Assembly (NCBI GenBank): GCA_023362775.1
Contig: JALMGJ010000003.1
Span: 75,067,355-75,131,354 of the forward strand
From: Charina bottae
Taxonomy: Eukaryota; Chordata; Lepidosauria; Squamata; Charinaidae
DNA: 64,000 bases
Direction: 5' to 3'
Below the pieces are notes generated by a model that was given only the letters and a program-made list of their open reading frames with translations, was not told where the DNA came from and did no database searches. Of the stretch, positions 13,801 through 27,078 are shown piece by piece (position 1 is the first letter of the stretch; each line of letters begins with the position of its first letter). The translations under genes and the position numbers were made by a program.

Positions 13801-16800
13801 GAACGGCTGTGTCCGCTGGTTCAGCGGGCGGAGCGGACAGCGTGGTAACTTTTTTCGGGCTCAGGCAGGTGTTCCTGAAGCCCAGAAATGTTCTCCGGAT
13901 CAAGGATAATACCTGGAATCATCCCATCTGTCCTCCGGACGGCTGCTTGCAGCCAGAAGATTGTAAACAGCATTTTGCATTCGACTGGTAAGAGTCAGCT
14001 GAGAGGCGGGGATTTCATCACTTTCCAAGCCGCACTGTAGCCTTAAAGGGACACTAAGTCCGGCCACCCCATTTCTAAATCACCAGTTAGTATTTTTTTT
14101 TAAGCATATGTACCCTAAGAGAGGCTTTCTACAGCGAGGAGAAGCTGGTTCTCTTGGTGCTTAACGTTATTTTTGGGATTACTTTTTTTTTTTTAATTCT
14201 TTTAACTTTTGGAATTCGTTTTCCTTCCAAAGGAAATTCCAAAGATTGAGACTAAAACAATTGTCTTCCTGTTATTATTTTTGTGGTAAATTTGAAGATA
14301 TCAGCATTTTCCTACACGTTGAATCGTCTGATTTGAACCTTCAGCTTTCTGTTCACTTTCCCTTGACTGTCTGTTATCTTACTCTCACTTCCGGAATTCC
14401 TTCATATCTTTGACTTTCGCTGGTTAAGCTCCATTAAGCTCTATTAAAATTGTTGTACTATTAAGTATAATAGCAGACAACGTATGTGCTTTTTAATTTG
14501 ATTCTTATTATAGCAGACAGAAATGTATAGAAAAGTGGTAGGAAGGCAATAATTAAATATGTTTTATCTTTTGGAGGGGAGAAAGATGATTGGGAGGTTT
14601 ATATGAACTTTTTTTCTTTATTTTAATATAAGGGGGAGGAGTAACTGTACTTAGTGATTTTTATTATGTGTTAAAGTGGAATGACTTATAGAAATAATGT
14701 GGTGTTTTGGTTTAATATAGAGTAAGAGATTGATTATGGAATTTTTTGTATATCCTTGCCGTTAAAAGTCGGAAGCCACATCTTTTTGTAAATTTGAAAA
14801 AAAATTCTCTTGTGTTTCTGCACTTTTTTTAGTTTTTTTCTTTGTTTTTTTTTTTTTGTTTTGTAGTTTTTATTCTTTTCTTCAAACTTAATAAAAATTA
14901 CTACAAAAAATAAGTATAAAAATAAACAAACAGAAACTGACTTTAGTAAATAGAAGGGACAGCATGATATAGTATCTAGAGTGTTGGACTCATATAGTGA
15001 GGATTTGGACTTAGTACCTAATTCAGCTATGTATGTTGTCTTGGATAATTTATTTCTGGAATGCAAATGCAAATGTCAGTTCATACACATGGTGGGTGGG
15101 CGGGCATGATACCTGTTTCCTATTTCTCTTAACTCTTTTCCTTCTAAAAATGATCAAAAAAGTCAACCAAACAATAATTGGGCAGCTGCATTCAAAGGTA
15201 GCCCTACTTAGAGTACGTTCCAGTAATCCAGTTGTGAAATTATTAAGGAATGGATCATTGAGGCTACATTATCTCTGTTCTGATAGAGATGTAGTCCCCA
15301 CATCAACTGAAGCTGGGGGAAAGCCGTGTTAGCCACTAAGGCCACCCAAACTTTGTTAACTATGCAGCTATTTGGAGAGAGCATGATTAATCCAGGACAG
15401 GCCTCCTTATTTCTGGGCCTTATTTCTAGTGACAAGTCTTGCAAGTAGGAATGAAATCACTGTAACACTTTGTCTCCAGTTCCCAACTCATCAAGTCTTT
15501 TCTAGATATGTCCCATAATCAGGGGTATCAAAAGCTGCTGAGTGATCCAAGAAAAATCAATATGACAGAATTCTGTGTTTTTCCTCCTGACAAAAATTGT
15601 TATTACTAAGGAAATCTAAGCATTTTCCATGCTATATTCTGGCCTGGTCAAACTAATATAGATCTAGATAATTGTAATTCAATAGCCACTGCCCTCCCTA
15701 GCATTTGCCTAAGGAAGGCAATTGGAGTTGCAATTGGATGTTCAGTGTCCAAAACCTCATAGTCTATGTCATACCTAGGTGTAGGTATAAATACCTCATG
15801 AAAAGAACAAAATCAGTTGGTCATTGAGTACCTACTGTAATAGGATTCTGAAACACTTTAAGGTACTTAGATACCACAATAATTGTAGAACCTGCTGAGC
15901 TTATGGGACACCATCCAGTCAGAATTTGTGAGATCGGTTTTAGTTACTGTAAACTAGGAACAAGAAACTTGTGGAGGTTAGGCCAACTATCTTGACTCCA
16001 GCCTATCATGACTATTGCAAATAGCAGAGTCTGTCTCAGTGGGTCCAGAGAGTGCTCCATGGCTCTTTCTAACACCCAGTTGGAAAGGAGAAATACAAGG
16101 AAGGTTGGTGAAATAATTGTAGCTGAAAAGCTCTGCTTTCATGTTTCACAGAACAGATTCTGACAGCTCATTACATGATGTAGGACAATATGAATGAGCA
16201 CTGTTGTTTCAAGACCATAGAAAGCACAGCCATAAAAGCAAAGTTTCTTTTAAAGCTTCATCAGTTTGAATGATTACAATGAAGTTTCTCTTGCCATTAT
16301 AGATCTTTCCTTCCTTCCTTCCTTCCTTCCTTCCTTCCTTCCTTCCTTCCTTCCTTCCTTCCTTCCTTCCTTCTTATACAAGATCAGTTTCAAATCTAAA
16401 TGTTGTATTTTTACAATTAATATAATGATTTATTACTGTGATATAAAATTCATGAACGAATGAGTTCAATGTTAATTTATGAAAAATCTGGGATTATGGA
16501 TTACTCTGTTGGTAAAAATACAATATTACCTTCAGAAATAGGAGAAAGCAAGGAAAGAATATAGCCAGTGAGAAAACTATTCTTGAAGCTTCTTTCCTTT
16601 GGATGCAAGACATCATAAAGTTTTTGTCAAAAGGATTCAGTGACTGATCAGTTTGATAGAATAGATAGCAGTGATGTTTCTTGTTTTACCTACTGAGTCA
16701 CATGTGTAGAACATTATATAGGAAATAATACAATATGGTGTTCAGGTTGGTCTTATATGCTTGTGTACATACTGAACGTGTCATAGCACACTGCAAAATG

Positions 16801-19800
16801 AAATATTCAGAAATGACAAAATTTAAAATATGATATTGACAGTTCTACCTTATAATTGGATTTCTGTGGATGTACATCTGGGCTAAGTCACACTGAAAAT
16901 AGGGGGGGGGGAATCAGAAGCAGGATCTTTTTAAAAGTTCCCATCCCCACGTCTCTCCTTCCCTCCCCCATTGGTAATGTTCTGCTCATCTTTATAAGGA
17001 TTTTGGATTTTGGATTGTGAAGTGTGTTGTATGATACCATTGAAAGGATTTTAAGGGTTAGGGTTGGGGTTGCTGCTAGTAAAGTTGGGTTAATATTGTG
17101 ATCCTGTTATAAGTATTATATTAATGCGATTTCAATAATGAATTCAAAAAAATGATAACAGAGTAGGATTGGTCCTGCCACCATACAAAAACTTGTTAAG
17201 TGTATGAGTGTGAAATTACTTCTTATGTCCATGAGATGGCAGCATCGTATGTTTGATATGATACTACAAATACCAGGACAGTGATAAGGAACAGCCTTCT
17301 GTTTTGCTTTAAGTAAAATATCTAGTTTTCTTTCAGATGTTTTTGGGTCCTTAATTTCTGCTTTGCTTTGTTCCTTACACTTAGATCCTAAGGCTGCCCC
17401 TACTGATATTAGGCTCAAAGTAGTAAACAGTACAGCAATCAGCCTTCAATGGAGTAGAGTGTACCCAGAAACCATCCAGGGACAGCTCAAGGAATATAGA
17501 GTGAGCACAACCAAATCCCAATAATTTTGGTACTATTAATATGGCTAATCCTTGTCACTAATGATAACTGATCAGATTATCTGTTGCATGTAGTACAATG
17601 GAGATGACACAAATGATGTAAAAGCTGCTAAAAGACATGGAGACCATTTGTAAGAAGATAGCATCTACAACTAAGAAAACATATATCAAATTCAGGTCCA
17701 AAATATATTTTTTTCTTTTAGTTCCAGAAAAAGTAACATTGCTTAATATTAGTGCATCTTTTGGTTACAACCACCTTCCACCTAGTGTCTTCTAGATATT
17801 CCAGGAGTATAGTTGTCAGAACTCACATCTATTTTGGCTGTGAAGTCTGGAAGCTGTAGCCCCAAACAGTGTAACATTGGAGAAGAGTACATAAGCACTA
17901 AATAAACTTAAAACTGATGTGCCAGTTTTGGCTGCAAGTACATTATGTTCGAGAAATACAGTATTCTTCCTGGGCTCAGGAAGATGAGATTTGGGGGGAG
18001 GCAGGTGGCAAGACTCGACAGTCAAATTCACGTTAGTCTTTGTCAGTAAGAGAGCTGGGGTGGTTTAGCAGTGCTCGGTTTAATATTTTGATGAATCTTT
18101 GCAGTCTTTTAGCTCATTCAAAATGATAAGTTTCAATTCAGTCTAGGATTGAATGTTTTTGTTTCAAAGCTTCATAGTCTCATTTTCTCAAAGTTTAGTA
18201 TAATTTTTCTCTATGGAATGTTACATTTTTAAAATCTTATTTTCACGCACAATACTATTATGGTATTGGAGAATGTTTTCTGCCATGTGAAGGCAAAAAT
18301 ATACTTTCAGAAAGTGAAGAATCCATGAAACATAATGTGATAATTTCGTCATCTTCTTAGCCCAGAGCTTTCCAAACTGTGTGTTTGGACAAAAGTGTGT
18401 CGCCACACACAGTCTAGTGTGTCGCCACACAACCCGGAAGCGCTCATCATCAGCGCTTCCGGGTTTTCCCGTGGCGACACACCAACGGCGGCGCGCAAAA
18501 ACCGAAAGCGGCAGCAGCGCTTCCGGGTTTTGGCGCGCTGCCACAACGGCGGCAATTCTGGGTTTTCCCGCGGCGGTTGGTGTGTCGCCGCGGGAAAACT
18601 TTGGAAAGCCCTGTCTTAGCCAAACTCCATGCTGTATGATCTACAGTATGTATCAGTAGTTTTAACTGTCTGATCATTGGTTGGTTTGGAACAGAAGGGC
18701 AGTTCAGAGTAGCTGCTGTGCTATGCAGCTCTTCAGTTACCAGTACAGAACTGGCTTCTTTCTTCATTGTGAAGTTCCTGAATTTGGCTTGTTATTGTAA
18801 ATAAGAAAAGCAGCCTTTCCAGATGATTTCCCCAACTTCTGTGTCATCCCTCATGTGTATTTGGCATGTTTTATTAATCAACATGTGAACGTTCTATTTT
18901 GGCCTAATCAGAATTTAATAATTGTGCTAACTGAAGAATAATCTCCAAAAACAACAGCAAATGGATTTTGTCCTGATGATTGTGTTTAAAAACTTTTAAA
19001 AATCAGCCTTTGTCTTACGAAAAGTAAACAAATCAAACAACCAAAAAACAATTTTAAAAACCCTCTTTGGAACTGTAGCAAAGGCATCCTCTATCCTAGG
19101 TTTCTCCCACCTTGGTTCCTCAGATGTATTGGGACTTCTGGAGCTCCCAGAATTCCCAGCCATCCATCAAAACCAGTTGCTTAAAACACCAGGTGAGAGA
19201 AATCTGTTCTAACACATTTTCACATCTGAAAACTTTCTTTTACAGGATATGCTTTTTGCATCTCTTTTCCCCCCATACCATGTATATCTCAAAATTAATG
19301 GACTCCTACTGGCCACAAGTGAGCTTGGACAGACAACATTTTGTTGCTAAACTATGAAATCATCAGTGAGAGGAAGGAAGATTGAATGTTGTGAAGGCTG
19401 AAATCCTAGTCTGCTTTTAGGGAAAGGAGGGAGAGGTTATCCTAGTTGCTTGACTTGATGTTGTCAGTCTCCTTCTCCCTTGTGGAATGACTTTTGAGCT
19501 TGAGCTAATCCTTGTGTGAAAGCTGAAAGTGCACAGGTATATTTTCAGTAACACCCAAACAAGAGAAGCTTTATTTGCCTTACATGTTTCTTGAAGGCTT
19601 ATTACTGGAGAGAAAGTAGTTTGCTGAAGAATCTATGGGTCTCTAAGAAAAAGCAATCTATGGGTTTTATTGGAGACCGGACACGGGGCATAGTGTCCCG
19701 GCTGTTTCCTTACAGCAGCTACAAATTGGAGATGGTTATAGTCAACGGGAGAGGAGATGGGCCTCGGAGTGAAATTCTGGAGTTCACAACACCTGAAGGA

Positions 19801-22800
19801 GGTAGGTATTTATACAGCTTTGCAGAATCTATCCTTTTTGTGTGTGAAACATGAGGATAAGGAGGAATTCCTATCAGCCCAATTCTGTGGAACAAGTAAT
19901 AAGCCCTGTAGAGTCTATTGTAGAGCTACCATTCAGAAAACTATAAGATAGAAGCAAAGAGAAATTGAAAACCCTACCTCTTTGTTGCCTTCTAATGGTC
20001 ATCCAGATTTTTGTAGACAAGACATCACTGCCTTAATCTCTGCATATACTTCAAAGTCATCAGTATTTAGTGGGCGCTGTGTTAAGTAAGACAGTGACTA
20101 ATATTCTGCTATAATTGGAGTGACTCCTAAAGTAATTGAACTGCACACAGGGTATAGATAATTTTACTCAAGAATTCCTTCTGGTTATATCTCTTGAAAA
20201 GTGAAATCTTGGGATAAAATCGAATAGCATCTATTTTTCCAGTGGAATAACCACTATTGGCAGAACAGACTCTGCCTCTTGTCTACTGCCAACTCAGGCC
20301 CACAAAACCTACTCTGGAGGCTTGGAGCACAAAGAAAAAGAGAAGTTCCATTGTAGAAGGAGTCTGCTTATATTATGTCAGATAAGATCCCTAGTTCTTC
20401 CCTAGCTCTCTCTGAATTTGATTACTAGGCAAGTAATCTAGTAATCTATTACTCTGAAGCCTGACTTATATTCAGTTTAACGCATCAGACAGAAGACTGA
20501 ACGAAAGCTGCTATTGTGTGGTCATATATTCTTACGATATGATCTGACACTATTCATTAGGAATGAACAGAGGTCACCTAGTCTGGTTCAGGGGACTGTT
20601 CCAGAATTCCAGAAGTGGCTCCGCCCAGGTTGGAATTTTCCGGAAGTTGCCTGTTCTGACTCAGTGCCCAGATTGGAGTGAGAATTGGAAGAAAAGACTT
20701 CCCCCATAAGGAAAAACATGAACAGTTATAACTAATTTCTCAGCCAGATAGGATACCGTTTGTAGGCCAACTACAGATTTCTAGTTAAATATAATTTTTT
20801 TATAGAAATCAGTATTTTGGAAAATGTACAGCAATTATAGACTTTTTGTGCAGAATATCTGTGCCAAATTTTAGGCAGAGAGATTGTAAAATGAAAGGGG
20901 TGTTTGTAAAGAATGATAATGTTTATTATTTATTTATTTATTTATTTGTCATATTTATATCCCGCCCATCTCACCCGCAAGGGGGACATTCCTTCCTGAA
21001 TGTGGTGAAGCTTACTGTATAAACTGAGGCAGATTTATAAGGGATTTACTTACGGACTTTCCCATAAAATAAATCAGTCACTAAACTATGTGAGCTCAGA
21101 AAAGACCATCACACAACCAGTCAGGATAAGAGAATGATGCCTATAAGTAGAGCCATGTTATGAAACAAACTAATGGACAGTCCACCCCAGAATTTCTCCT
21201 CCACCACTTAAAAGATTGAGGTGTTCAGTGGTTACCCTAATAGCAAGGATTGGTCTCATTTAAAGGGAGACCTGTAGCGAATCAGGGAGATTACCATGTG
21301 AGAAGTAAACAAAAATCATTATATAAGCAAAGAGTCCTAGGAAACAAGATAGTATTTGGAAGAGACTCAAGAAGCTCCTGCCCGATTCACTGGGATGTAA
21401 GAAGGAGAGGGTAAAGATTCTGCAAGATTCTATTATTATAGCCTATCTAACAAAGTATAGTTCTAGTCTTCCTGTGGAATCTGTTTCCTACTCTGGTCTA
21501 CCCCAAAGGGCTGACATCAATCTTGCCAAGGCTTTTTTCGACTGTGCTCAATAACAACAGTCTTTTTCTAACATATACTTTCTGTGAGAGGCTGTTGCTT
21601 CATTTTTGCATCATCATGAATGGCTTTCCAAAGTGACTAGCTTGAGTTCATCAGACATGTCATGAATAAAATGTGACCTTTATTGCTCAGTGTTGAATAT
21701 TATAATTCCTATTCTGTGTTCAAGTTAAGAAACAGAGTTAGCCTCACTGTAGGAGAGATGAATCTTCAGCTTAAGTAGCTGATGTGATGAAAGCCACTTA
21801 CCCAACTGATTAACTGTACAGTTCTACAGTAAATGGAGGACAAGAACTTTGGCTTTTGAGTTCAACATAAATTATAGCTGACAATTTCAACCTCATGACT
21901 ATATAGGCCACCAGCACAGCATACACTCATTAATACATCCATTACATGGTTATACATGAATGCAAAAATATGACAATAGTATGGATGTCCTTTGCAGAAT
22001 GCCCAGACATGACTGTGTTCAATAAAACCACATGGAAACTGTTACATGATTTTAATAAGTTCCCTTTATGCCACCTACACCAAATATTTATATGTGCACA
22101 GCCTGCATTTTAGGTTTTGTTACCTGATGCATCTTTTTCCTCCCTTCTCTCTCCAAAAATATACTTCACTAAAGTACCCAGTGCCCCAAGGTATTTCCGA
22201 ATTCGTCAACCAAACTTGGAAACCATCACCTTGGAATGGGACCATCCTGAACATCCCAATGGCATTCTTATTGGATACACTCTTAGATACCAAGCCTGTA
22301 TGTCCCATGCTCATTTTTCTGATTGTTGTTTTGCCTTATCTTTTTATTAATCAGTAATTGGCTTTCGGGTTGAATCTTAATGCAATAGTATTCCTTAGGA
22401 GTCACTGTGAGTAAATGTATCTCTGTGGAATGTTTTCTTAATTGGTAATTTTCAACTCTGTTTAAAGTTGCTTACTTAAAAGGTACCTTCAAGAATGTGG
22501 CCATTACATGATTCTTTTGCCAGTCAAAACATGTGACTTCCTAAAACTTCTTGCTCCTGTTAGGAGATACATGATAAATTACATTTTTGTCCAAATAATT
22601 AGTTATAAAAGTACACTGCATTAACAAATTCCTTGAAGATTCTTATACATCTAATATAAGCTTTTGGTTGCGTAATAGTTAATATTTAATTTTTCTCACA
22701 TTGCCCAGTGGTTTTTTATTTTAAATTACTTCCATATGTATTATCTTAACAAAAGTCAGGGCCTCTGTTGTGTGCTATCTTAGGAGGTAAAGGTTAAAGG

Positions 22801-25800
22801 TTCCCCCCGCACATTTGTGCAATCGTGTCCGACTCTAGGGGCCGGTGCTCATCTCCGTTTGTTAGCCGAAGAGCCAGCGTTGTCCGAAGATGCTTCCACG
22901 GTCATGTGGCCAGCATGATGCACGCGGAACACTGTTACCTACCCACCAAAGTGGTACCTATTAATCTACTTGCATTTGCATGCTTTAGAATTGCTAGGTT
23001 GGCAAGAGCTGGGGCTAGTGCGGGAGCTCACTCCATCACGTGGGCCTAGGGATTCGAACCTCCGAACTTGCGATCTTCCGATCAACAAGCCTGGCGTCTT
23101 ACCCACTGAGCCACCACACTCCGCATCTTAGGATGAGAGGTGGTCAAATGTGTAGCTTAGCATGTTTCTCAAAACAAGACTGAAGCATACACAGCCTGCC
23201 TCTCTCTCCAGTTAACGGATCCAAAACTGGCAGAACAATGGTAGAGGTCTTCTCTCCTAATCAGACAAAGTTTTTACTCCAGAGGACGGACCCTATCTCA
23301 CGCTACAGGTTCAATCTGCGTGGCAGGACACAGATTGGAGAAGGTGAGCCTGCCACAGGGGAGTCTCCAATTCCATTGAATGAAGGTAAGTAAAATTTAT
23401 GCAGATGCAGCTCTGTAGTGTGAGAGATGTGCCTATGGAGCGGGAGATGTGAGCACTGTTGCAAATTTTTTGGAATATACACGTGGCAAGATAAAAAGTG
23501 AAGTTTGATATGTGAGGTTTGGCCCTGGTATGTAGTGAGCACGAATCATGCCCAACCATTTAGTTTCTGAAAGTTAATGCTTGAGAGAACAAATTAGGAA
23601 GTTTTCCAGAGACTTAACTGGGCGTTTTAAATAATACAACCAATATGGTAAGGAGTAGGAGACCAGGATTGTGTTGCTTAAAGTTTACCCCAACACTTAG
23701 ATACAAGTGGGAGCGGATGCAACAATGCAGAGAACAGGCCCAACTCCACACAGTGTTAATTGACATGATTTAGAATGACCAAATAGAACTTTAACTACTA
23801 TCTACAACAGTTATGGCCATGACCGAGATACTAAGAGATGGGAAATACAAGTGCTTCATGCTTCCTTTCTTTTGCATTTGAGCCTCTTACGAAATTAGGT
23901 ACATGTTGGTTGAGAAGTTGACAATAGAGTTAATAATACCCCATAGACCCTTGTCTGCCTCTGTACTGTTGTTATGCTCTGTTTTCAAAAGGCTCAGTTG
24001 AAGATTTCAAGTGATTTCCTGCTACGTGATAAAATAGGCTTTTCTGTAAAATAGGTTTAAAAGGCCTTGGGTTTCAAAAGAATAGCTCAAAAAATCCTAA
24101 AGAGCCTTTATCTAAATCCTTTCAGTTTTATGCTATGTCCAGCTTTTCTTTAAACTATCTTTTTCCCAATGCAAGGCCAGGAGATTAAGATTTGAATAGC
24201 CTTTGTTATTCATCACATGTGTTTAAATGAATGTAATGTAGTTCTAGTCAAATTTTATATAGCAACATAGACCAACATATTGACATGTCTATTATGTTTT
24301 ATTGATGTTAAATTTTGCATTCATACATAAGGATGGTGGATTTAGTCTTAAAGTTTTAAAAATGAGTGAATTGTAAAAGAAAGCTGTTCAAATAATATAT
24401 AATATATAATAAATATTCTTTGCAGTTCTTGAAAATGGACAGTAGTCTCATGTTATTCTGTAATATTTGTTTAAAAGGTTGTTCTGAGTTGTATTCCTCA
24501 TTTTAGACAATATCACTAATTCTCTATGTCTTCAAATGTTTTCAATATTCATTTATGACATGATGCTATCCAATATTAACACATTTCAGAACAGACCAAC
24601 ATGCCAGTAACATTTTTGATACTGTTGATTTGTTTGTAAAATATTATTTTACTAGATATTTTTATTTATTTATGATAATTTGCTGTCCCTTCATTACTTC
24701 TCCAAATTCTATAAGAGAGAAAATATTCTTCCTTAGGGAAATGATCGCTTGATAGGGTTATCATATTTCTTTTGTCATAACCATCATCATTTAGATTTTA
24801 AGTAATATTCTGGGTCTATTTTGCTTTTTTTTCAAATGGATATCCATTTTATCATTGTTATATAACTAATCCCTGGTATTCTGCGTCTTATATTTTGCAT
24901 AGGTTTCTGTTCTTTATATATCGGCTTATAGGCCTATTAAAACCCACCCACCCACCCTCCCTCCCTCCCTCCCTTCCTTCCTTCCTTCCTTCCTTCCTTC
25001 CTTCCAAGGTTAGTGGTTATGGTCCATTAAATCTGAAGTCAGCAAGTAGAGGGATGAGGAAGGGTTTACAGGCAATAATGATCTAGACTTCAGTATTGAA
25101 CAAAGAGCATTTTTAAGATTCAGAGAAAAAGAGAAGTATGAAGGTGTAGTGAACAGAAGTATTGTGCAAATTTAGCTGACAAGAGAAGAGAGCTAAATAT
25201 AGTATGTAGAGATTTTGAAGAATTTGCATCTCAAGAGTAATGTAAAAAAGGATGATCAAAATGAATTGTTCACATTTCTAGTGATCTGAATGCTTGCAAG
25301 TATAGGTCTATTTGGATTTTATTTCTTGAGAAGACTTGTCGTTTATGAGAAATGCTTGGTTCTGTAAACATTCTCAAATATGAGATTGAGTGCTAAGAAG
25401 TTAAGAAATATAACTAAGAAGTCAAAAAAATGAAAAACACTGCTATATTTAGATGAGTGTTCTTATCTTAAAATAAAATCTTCAACCCAAATAGTGCAGC
25501 TGCACAGGCTGGGTAAAACAAGACAAGAGAAATGAAGAGCAATAACCCTTTAGGAATTGTATTTTGATTAGCAGTGGTCACAGTCTTTGCTTGGTAAAAT
25601 TTACATAGACTTGGTGTGGCAAATCCATTGTGTGAACTAAAAGTGTAAGCTGTTCTTGACACCTGACAGGTTTGGGGGAGGGGGAGGAGAGTCTCTGAGA
25701 CTATGGTGCATGGTAGAAGACATGGAGCCAGAATTTTCAGTCTTTTTGGTAGGAGGATGTTTGAGAATTGTTTTGTTGTTTTTCAGTGAATTAGGTGTGT

Positions 25801-27031
25801 TAAGCCTTTCAAAGTATTAACATACATATAATTTGCTGTTGATTTGTTTTTTTGGTGGGGGGGGAAGCACATTTGTAAATTGGTGGCTGTAGAGTCTTAG
25901 GAGAACTGTGAGCTACAAAAGAAGAGACAATGAAGGCTCATTCAAGCAAGGGTTGCCCCATCCTACTTTATGGACATCCTTGGTTAGGAAAGCAAGGCAC
26001 CACAACCTCTGCTTCCATCTGAAATAGGTCCAGACTTTCTGAACCTTGCAATACTTGTGACAGTAATAACAAGCAAACATCTAGATTGTACATGTTGCCA
26101 TGAGGAAGGCAATCCATCCTAAACAGCTTATCCAACAAGTCTGGTAATAATTTTTCCCCCCCTCATAGAATCATAGAATATAATGTTTGAAAGGGAGATC
26201 ATCTAATACAATCCCTGCCCAGTGCAGGAATCCACTACTATTACTTTCCCAAAAGATGGCCATCTAGCCTCTGTTTAAATGCCACCAGAAAAAGAGAACC
26301 TACCACTTCTCATGCAGTCTATTCCATTCTTGAACAACTCTTATCATTAGGAATTTTTCCTGATGTCCAGTTGAAGTCTATATCCTTGTAATAGTTTCTT
26401 GTGGAATGTTTCTTGTCCTGTCTTCTGGAACAACTCATCACAATTCTGCCTAATCTTTTACATGACAATCCTTCAGATCATTGAAGACAGCTATCAAGTC
26501 TCCTCATAGTGTTTTACTTCCCAGTCTAAACATATCCAATGCCTCCAATTGTCCCTAAGTTTTTCCTTTCAGGCTCTTTATCATCTTAGTTCCTTTCCTC
26601 TGGACATACTCCAGTTTATCCAGTTTATCAATATACTTCCTAAATTCTGGTGCCCAAAACAATACAATATACAGTATACAGTATACAGTATACAGTATAC
26701 AGTATACAGTATACAGTATACAATATACAATATACAATATACAAATATATATATACAATGCAAAATTAAAAGAGTTTATGGTCTGACCAGTGCAAAATAG
26801 AGAGGAACAATTACTTCTTTTCAGCTTGAGTCTACACTTGGCTGATACAGTGTAGGAGTGCAATTACTTTTTTTCTACAGCTTTATCACACAGTTGGGTA
26901 ATGTTCCACTTGTGATCCACCAGGATATCAAAATTATTTTTGCATGTACTGCTACCCAATATGGGTCCCTCCCATCCTGCATTCATGTCCTTGACTTTTC
27001 CTAGGCAAATGTAGGGCTTTGGATTTGGACA

Positions 27032-27078
<47 letters not shown>

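Larger units (their letters stand above)
13070..17384 (+). other. Intron between Fn2 and Fn3
   Basis: Holds an L1-like retroposed copy (13777-14906), an L2 remnant on the minus strand (about 15183-15790) and a CCTT microsatellite (16304-16373). I recognise nothing in 13070-13759, 15800-16300 or 16380-17384. A run of nine G lies at about 16903. Confidence 0.75.
17501..19596 (+). other. Intron within Fn3
   Basis: Holds a hAT-type MITE (18363-18613) and a copy of a dispersed motif (about 19105-19165). I recognise nothing else. Confidence 0.7.

Noticed and set aside
18221..18767. Several overlapping open frames on both strands
   Set aside because: They cross the GC-rich hAT MITE, where stop codons are rare; no family resemblance.
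24895..25086. Open frame with LPSF repeats
   Set aside because: Translation of the CCTT microsatellite.
26549..26863. Overlapping open frames with YSIQYTV-type periodicity
   Set aside because: The seven-base repeat reads open in all frames.
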